Origin: Alteromonas indica
GTDB taxonomy: Bacteria; Pseudomonadota; Gammaproteobacteria; Enterobacterales; Alteromonadaceae
Assembly: GCA_003056425.1 (NCBI GenBank)
Contig: PYVY01000001.1
Span: 310,001-374,000 of the forward strand
Length of the DNA: 64,000 nucleotides
Direction: 5' to 3'
The notes below the pieces were generated by a model. The model was not told where the DNA came from, did not search any database, and saw only the letters and a list, made by a program, of their open reading frames with translations. A program made the position numbers and the translations under genes. Positions within the stretch are counted from its first letter, which is position 1. Each line of letters starts with the position of its first letter. Below, one piece after another: positions 59,918-64,000 of this stretch.

Positions 59918-60492
59918 ATTTACTGCCCTGGCGCGAACAGCTGCGTCAGCAGCAAAAGCAGCATTATATTGGGACCCTGGGCCTGGTTGCGCTAATTGTA
60001 GGCCTGATTTTTTGGCTGATTGGTCAAGCCATCGACCAGCAAACCGAAAACCAGAACCGGCGCAACAGTTACCTGCAACAGGAAATTGGCCTGCTGGATG
60101 CGCAGATAGCCCAGATTCAGAAAATTAAAGAAAGTAAAAACGCCATTGAGCAGCGCATGGCGCTAATTGGCCAATTGCAAATCAGCAGGAATGTGGCCCC
60201 TAAGGTGTTCGATGAACTGGCTCGTATCGTTCCTGCCGGCGTCTCATTTAAAACGCTGAATCGTACCGGCAACCTGATTACCATCGAAGGCATTAGCGAT
60301 TCCAATAACCGGTTGTCAGATTTTATGCGTCGGCTGGAAACCTCCGAGGTGTTTTCTGCCGGTGACCTGTCATCAATTGTGGCAGATACCACCGCAGCTG
60401 ACGCCATGAGCGGCTTCAAGCTAACCTTTCATATCAGCCCGGATGTAGCGCCAGTGACCGCACAGGATACTGCGCAGAAGGGGAAAGCATGA
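59905..60492 (+). CDS. pilN: Type IV pilus assembly protein PilN
   Basis: The 195-residue inner-membrane protein begins MAHINLLPWREQLRQQQKQ, the INLLPWR segment that docks into PilM. One membrane helix (about residues 24-43), a short coiled coil and a periplasmic ferredoxin-like domain follow. It pairs with PilO in the alignment complex linking the inner-membrane motor to the secretin. It overlaps pilM (13 bases) and pilO (4 bases). Confidence 0.95.
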   Translation: MAHINLLPWREQLRQQQKQHYIGTLGLVALIVGLIFWLIGQAIDQQTENQNRRNSYLQQEIGLLDAQIAQIQKIKESKNAIEQRMALIGQLQISRNVAPKVFDELARIVPAGVSFKTLNRTGNLITIEGISDSNNRLSDFMRRLETSEVFSAGDLSSIVADTTAADAMSGFKLTFHISPDVAPVTAQDTAQKGKA

Positions 60493-61106
60493 AGTTTGAT
60501 GTAGCTAAACTCAAAGAATTAAACGAGCTGGACTTTGAACAGGTAGCGGTATGGCCTAAAGAAGTCAAAATTGTGGTGGCATGCTTTGTGGCCATATTAA
60601 TTGCCGGCCTGAGTTACTGGTTTGTAGTTAAACCTAAACTGCCGGTATTAGATGCTGCTGAACGCAAAGAAGCCGAACTTAAGCTACAGTTTGAAGCTAA
60701 GTACCGTATTGCGGTAAACCTGGAAGCTTATAAAGAGCAACTTGAAAAGATTAAAAAAGACTTCTCTTCTATGTTGCGCTCGTTGCCTACCAGCAATGAA
60801 ACACCAGGTCTGCTGGACGATATTACTTATGTTGGTACCTCCTCAGGACTCACCTTTAAATTGCTGAACTGGCAAAAAGAAGTACCCAAAGAATTTTACA
60901 CCGAGTTACCTATTGAAATGGAAGTCAGTGGCGGATACCACAATTTTGGTCACTTTGTATCAAAAGTGGCGGACCTGCCGCGCATTGTTACTTTGCACGA
61001 CTTCACCATAGAGCAGGATTACAAAAGGTTGCATTTAAGATTGCAGGCCAGAACTTATCGCACCGCGTTGACGACTGACCAACAGGAGGCCAAAGATGCG
61101 CAGTAA
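60489..61106 (+). CDS. pilO: Type IV pilus assembly protein PilO
   Basis: The 205-residue protein has a short cytoplasmic stretch, one membrane helix (about residues 28-48), a coiled coil (AERKEAELKLQFEAKYR) and a periplasmic domain typical of PilO (MLRSLPTSNETPGLLDDITYV, FVSKVADLPRIVTLHDFTI). It forms heterodimers with PilN. It overlaps pilN by 4 bases and pilP by 11 bases. Confidence 0.95.
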   Translation: MKFDVAKLKELNELDFEQVAVWPKEVKIVVACFVAILIAGLSYWFVVKPKLPVLDAAERKEAELKLQFEAKYRIAVNLEAYKEQLEKIKKDFSSMLRSLPTSNETPGLLDDITYVGTSSGLTFKLLNWQKEVPKEFYTELPIEMEVSGGYHNFGHFVSKVADLPRIVTLHDFTIEQDYKRLHLRLQARTYRTALTTDQQEAKDAQ

Positions 61107-61638
61107 ACTGTTTGCTTGCCTGGTATCGGTTAGCCTGCTTAGCGCGTGTGCTCCGCAATTAGATGACTTAACCCGCTATACAGCTGAAGTTAAACAAAAT
61201 ACCCGAATTCAGGTAGAGCCCTATCCGGAGTTTTCATCGCAGCCGGCCTTTAAGTATACCGGAGATGAACGTCGCAGCCCGTTTGTGCGGCCCACCGACC
61301 GTTCTGAACCTATGATGACAAAAACCCAAAGCAACTGCCTACAGCCAGACTATGATCGAAAGAAAGAAGCACTGGAGCAGTTTGGTTTAGATGCCCTGTC
61401 ATACACCGGTAGCTTTAAAAGCCGCGGCACCCACTGGGTGTTATTTAAGGCCACAGATGGAAGCTTGCTAAAAGCCCGAAAAGGCAGCAGGATTGGCCTG
61501 TTTTACGGAAAAATCACAACAATTGGCCGCGAAACGGTCAAGATTGAGCAGTTGCTTCCCGACGGCGCAGGATGTTGGCAGCGTGAAGAAACCACGCTGA
61601 CCCTGGCGTCGTCACCAGGAGAAAATAATAATGTCTGA
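61096..61638 (+). CDS. pilP: Type IV pilus lipoprotein PilP
   Basis: The 180-residue product has a lipoprotein signal peptide with lipobox LLSAC (Cys near 18). A disordered segment leads to RRSPFVRP, then a small beta domain with LDALSYTGSF and WVLFKATDGSLLKARKGSRIG. PilP connects PilNO to the secretin PilQ in the periplasm. It overlaps pilO by 11 bases and pilQ by 8 bases. Confidence 0.94.
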   Translation: MRSKLFACLVSVSLLSACAPQLDDLTRYTAEVKQNTRIQVEPYPEFSSQPAFKYTGDERRSPFVRPTDRSEPMMTKTQSNCLQPDYDRKKEALEQFGLDALSYTGSFKSRGTHWVLFKATDGSLLKARKGSRIGLFYGKITTIGRETVKIEQLLPDGAGCWQREETTLTLASSPGENNNV

Positions 61639-63400
61639 GCGATACACTATGAAGACCTCTTTTGCAGGAGCCAGGTTATTTAAGCAGCTAGGAAGCTGCG
61701 TGCTGGCTTGCGGCTTATTGGCGCAAAGTATTTCTGCGGTCTACGCCCAACAGGACCCTGTTTTGCTGGACCCGTATGCCCAAACCAGTCAGGGTTTTAA
61801 CAATGTTCTGACCAACATAGATTTTACCCGCAGCAACAAAAATGTTGCGGTAACGCTTATCAGTTTTGAAAACAGCCAGGTTAAGCCACAATTGGTGGAA
61901 GCCCAAGGCCAGCTGACAATTACGTTGCCCGGGGTAAAGCTGGATGAAGAACAGTTTGTGGCACTCGATGTCAGTCAGTTTGGCACGCCGGTCACGCAGA
62001 TTGAGAGTTTCCAGGACGATAACGCTGCGCGGCTGGTTATCGACTATATTGACCCGGTGTTTGCCCGCCACCAAATGACTGACGGCGGCTTACGGGTAGA
62101 AATTGAGCCTATGACGCGTGAAGAACAAGAAGAGCTTAATACCCAGACTAAGTACACCGGCAAACCTATCTCGCTGGATTTTCAAGACGTCCCCGTGCGC
62201 CAGGTTCTCCAGATTATCGCTCAGGTGAATGACTTTAATTTGGTAACCACGGATACAGTAACGGGCAACGTAACTATTCAGCTTGCTGGGGTACCGTGGG
62301 ATCAAGCCCTGGAAATGATTTTAAAAATTAAAGGGTTAGATAAACGTCTGGAAGGTAATATTTTACTTGTTGCCCCTGCCGAAGAGCTTACCGCCCGGGA
62401 AACTCAGCTGCTACAGTCGCAAAAACAGGTGCAGGACTTAGCCCCCCTGCGAACCGCGAATATTACGGTAAACTATGCCAAAGCCGAAGCCATGGCATTT
62501 ATTTTGAAATCACAGGAAGGTGGTATTCTTAGTGATCGCGGTTCGGTCAGTGTAGATGAACGAACTAACACTTTGCTGTTACGTGACACTCAGGCCTCTA
62601 TCGACGAGGCGCGCAGTACAATACAGGTCTTAGACATTCCGGTTAAACAGGTATTAATTGAATCGCGCATGGTGACCGTACGAGACAGTGTGGGCGAAGA
62701 GCTAGGGGTACGGTGGGGCGTAACTGATCGGGACGGCGATTTGACCGTATCAGGTTCATCTGATGCAGCAGATGTGGCTGCCTCAGGTATTGTGCCTTCG
62801 GTTGATAGCCGCATGAACGTATCGTTGCCGGTATCCAGTCCGGCCGGTAGAATAGGGTTTCAGGTGGCAAGCTTGCTCGATGGGACTATTCTTGATTTAG
62901 AATTGTCGGCTCTGGAGTCGGAAAACAAAGGCGAAATTATTGCTAGCCCGCGGATTACCGTGGCTAACCAGCAGGAAGCTTATATTGAGCAGGGTACAGA
63001 AATACCCTATGTTCAGGCGACCTCATCGGGCGCAACCTCAGTCGAGTTTAAAAAAGCCGTACTGAGTTTGAAAGTAACGCCCCATATTACACCAGATAAC
63101 CGGGTAATTTTAGATTTAGTGGTTACCCAGGATACCCGCGGTGAAACAGTAGATACATCTACCGGACCGGCGGTGGCGATAGATACGCAGGAAATAAAAA
63201 CGCAGGTTTTGGTAGAGAACGGCGAAACTGTTGTGTTGGGCGGAATTTTCCAACAGTTGAACACTGATGATACATCAAAAGTGCCATTATTCGGGGATTT
63301 ACCCTTTATTGGACGATTATTTAAAAAGACCTCGACGGAATATGAGAAGCGTGAATTGCTCATCTTTGTGACACCAAAAATTGTGACAGAAAGTCTCTAG
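61631..63400 (+). CDS. pilQ: Type IV pilus secretin PilQ
   Basis: The 589-residue outer-membrane secretin has a signal peptide (ending VYAQ, about residue 40), one AMIN-like domain (about 55-160), an STN/N0 domain with ISLDFQDVPVRQVLQIIAQV (about 178-197), an N1 domain and a C-terminal secretin pore (IIASPRITVANQQEAYIEQG, VPLFGDLPFIGRLFKKTSTE, ELLIFVTPKIV). It is shorter than the roughly 700-residue PilQ of Pseudomonas, with a single AMIN region instead of two. ATG 61631 has AGGAG about 9 bases upstream; ATG 61649 is an alternative. Confidence 0.95.
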   Translation: MSERYTMKTSFAGARLFKQLGSCVLACGLLAQSISAVYAQQDPVLLDPYAQTSQGFNNVLTNIDFTRSNKNVAVTLISFENSQVKPQLVEAQGQLTITLPGVKLDEEQFVALDVSQFGTPVTQIESFQDDNAARLVIDYIDPVFARHQMTDGGLRVEIEPMTREEQEELNTQTKYTGKPISLDFQDVPVRQVLQIIAQVNDFNLVTTDTVTGNVTIQLAGVPWDQALEMILKIKGLDKRLEGNILLVAPAEELTARETQLLQSQKQVQDLAPLRTANITVNYAKAEAMAFILKSQEGGILSDRGSVSVDERTNTLLLRDTQASIDEARSTIQVLDIPVKQVLIESRMVTVRDSVGEELGVRWGVTDRDGDLTVSGSSDAADVAASGIVPSVDSRMNVSLPVSSPAGRIGFQVASLLDGTILDLELSALESENKGEIIASPRITVANQQEAYIEQGTEIPYVQATSSGATSVEFKKAVLSLKVTPHITPDNRVILDLVVTQDTRGETVDTSTGPAVAIDTQEIKTQVLVENGETVVLGGIFQQLNTDDTSKVPLFGDLPFIGRLFKKTSTEYEKRELLIFVTPKIVTESL

Positions 63401-63416
63401 CGGCAGTTTTTTCCTC

Positions 63417-63442
63417 AAAAGGCACCTTGAGGGTGCCTTTTT
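63417..63442 (+). terminator. Terminator after pilQ
   Basis: AAAAGGCACC and GGTGCCTTTTT pair over 10 bp around TTGAG and end in five T. It closes pilMNOPQ, so aroK is expected to have its own promoter. Confidence 0.9.
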
Positions 63443-63504
63443 AATTTGTAACTTGCTTTAAATTCAAATAGTTACAAAGCTGGCGATTAAAACTGCAACA
63501 AAAC

Positions 63505-63534
63505 TTGCATCGTCATGGATGAAACTGAGATAAT
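63505..63534 (+). promoter_or_regulatory. Probable aroK promoter
   Basis: TTGCAT (63505-63510) and GATAAT (63529-63534) are separated by 18 bases and lie about 140 bases before the aroK ATG, after the pilQ terminator. Confidence 0.4.
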
Positions 63535-63671
63535 CCCGCTCTCGAAAATTTAGCGAGGTTTTAGGAGTGGTGCTTATAAAGCAAGTCTATAAGCACGCGT
63601 AAATGGGTGGGCAAAGAAGGCTAGACAGACGCACTACCCTCAACATAATGAAAGTTGTGATATAAGCAAAT

Positions 63672-64000
63672 ATGGCTGAAAAACGTAATATCTTTTTGGT
63701 TGGCCCGATGGGCGCAGGCAAAAGTACCATTGGCAGACACCTGGCAGACGAACTTCACCTGGATTTTTTTGACTCCGATCAGGAGATCGAGCGCCGCACC
63801 GGTGCTGACATCACGTGGATTTTCGACTTAGAAGGTGAAGAAGGCTTCCGTAAGCGCGAAGAGCATGTCATTAATGATCTGACCGATAAGCAAGGTATTG
63901 TGCTGGCCACCGGCGGTGGTTCTGTTATGAACAAAGCTGTTCGTAACCGCCTATCTGCGCGCGGAATTGTTGTTTACCTGCAGACCACAATCGACAAACA
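63672..64000 (+). CDS. aroK: Shikimate kinase, N-terminal part (partial)
   Basis: The frame starts at ATG 63672 and runs open to the window end (109 codons). It reads [20 protein letters not shown] with the Walker [10 protein letters not shown], then [20 protein letters not shown] (shikimate-binding Asp) and ATGGGSVM (the GGG loop). This is AroK, which phosphorylates shikimate in chorismate synthesis. pilQ-aroK(-aroB) is the common order in gammaproteobacteria. The Shine-Dalgarno is weak (AAGCAAAT). The C-terminal third is outside the window. Confidence 0.95.
   Translation, partial: MAEKRNIFLVGPMGAGKSTIGRHLADELHLDFFDSDQEIERRTGADITWIFDLEGEEGFRKREEHVINDLTDKQGIVLATGGGSVMNKAVRNRLSARGIVVYLQTTIDK

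Overview
The window reads as a chromosome segment of a marine-type gammaproteobacterium close to Alteromonas and its relatives (Alteromonadales). This rests on gene content and order: tatABC-tatD-hemB, oligoribonuclease beside tRNA-Gly(GCC) and rsgA-psd, envC/yibQ beside yibN-grxC-secB-gpsA, argCBFGH followed by a separate argA, mrcA divergent from pilMNOPQ-aroK, two TonB-dependent receptors and a PEP-CTERM protein. No organism name can be read from the sequence itself. There is no phage, plasmid, CRISPR array or rRNA operon.

Layout. 1-8600: end of rhlB and gppA (+), then a long minus-strand run tatA-tatB-tatC-unknown exported protein-tatD-membrane diguanylate cyclase-hemB, and a plus-strand predicted envelope protein. 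8600-16500 (mostly -): ilvIH, maoP, a DUF4442 protein, a TPR sulfotransferase and a TonB-dependent receptor broken by a one-base frameshift. 17200-18600: two intact tRNA-Gly(GCC) genes followed on the same strand by nine decayed, partly re-duplicated tRNA-Gly-like units. 18800-23100: orn (-), rsgA, psd, an EamA transporter and a glycerophosphodiesterase (+). 23900-29200: merC with a Zur-type operator, yibQ and envC (-), then yibN-grxC-secB-gpsA (+). 29900-30700: PEP-CTERM protein. 31200-35700: Fur-type iron uptake group (-). 35700-40800: trmL, a lysophospholipase-like hydrolase, a Cpx-like two-component pair with a divergent cpxP/spy-like gene, and mgsA. 40900-48050: arginine biosynthesis operon argC-B-F-G-H-A with a possible attenuator leader. 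48050-54000: lipoprotein, hydrolase, Mn exporter under a yybP-ykoY riboswitch, NhaC antiporter, yghU with a structured upstream RNA. 54300-64000: maeA and mrcA (-), pilMNOPQ and the start of aroK (+).

How the genes work together. The arginine operon covers the acetylated pathway from glutamate to arginine except argD, argE and the carbamoyl-phosphate enzymes. The pil genes encode the type IV pilus alignment complex and secretin. The iron group pairs a siderophore receptor with a PepSY-type inner-membrane protein. The Cpx-like pair and its target form an envelope-stress module with a CpxR-box-like repeat in the divergent promoter.

The most unusual signals are the decayed tRNA-Gly array (17223-18396), the 42-codon reading frame plus long hairpin terminator just before argC (41092-41297), and the three-hairpin RNA upstream of yghU (about 53480-53650). 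All calls come from reading the sequence; no database search was run.
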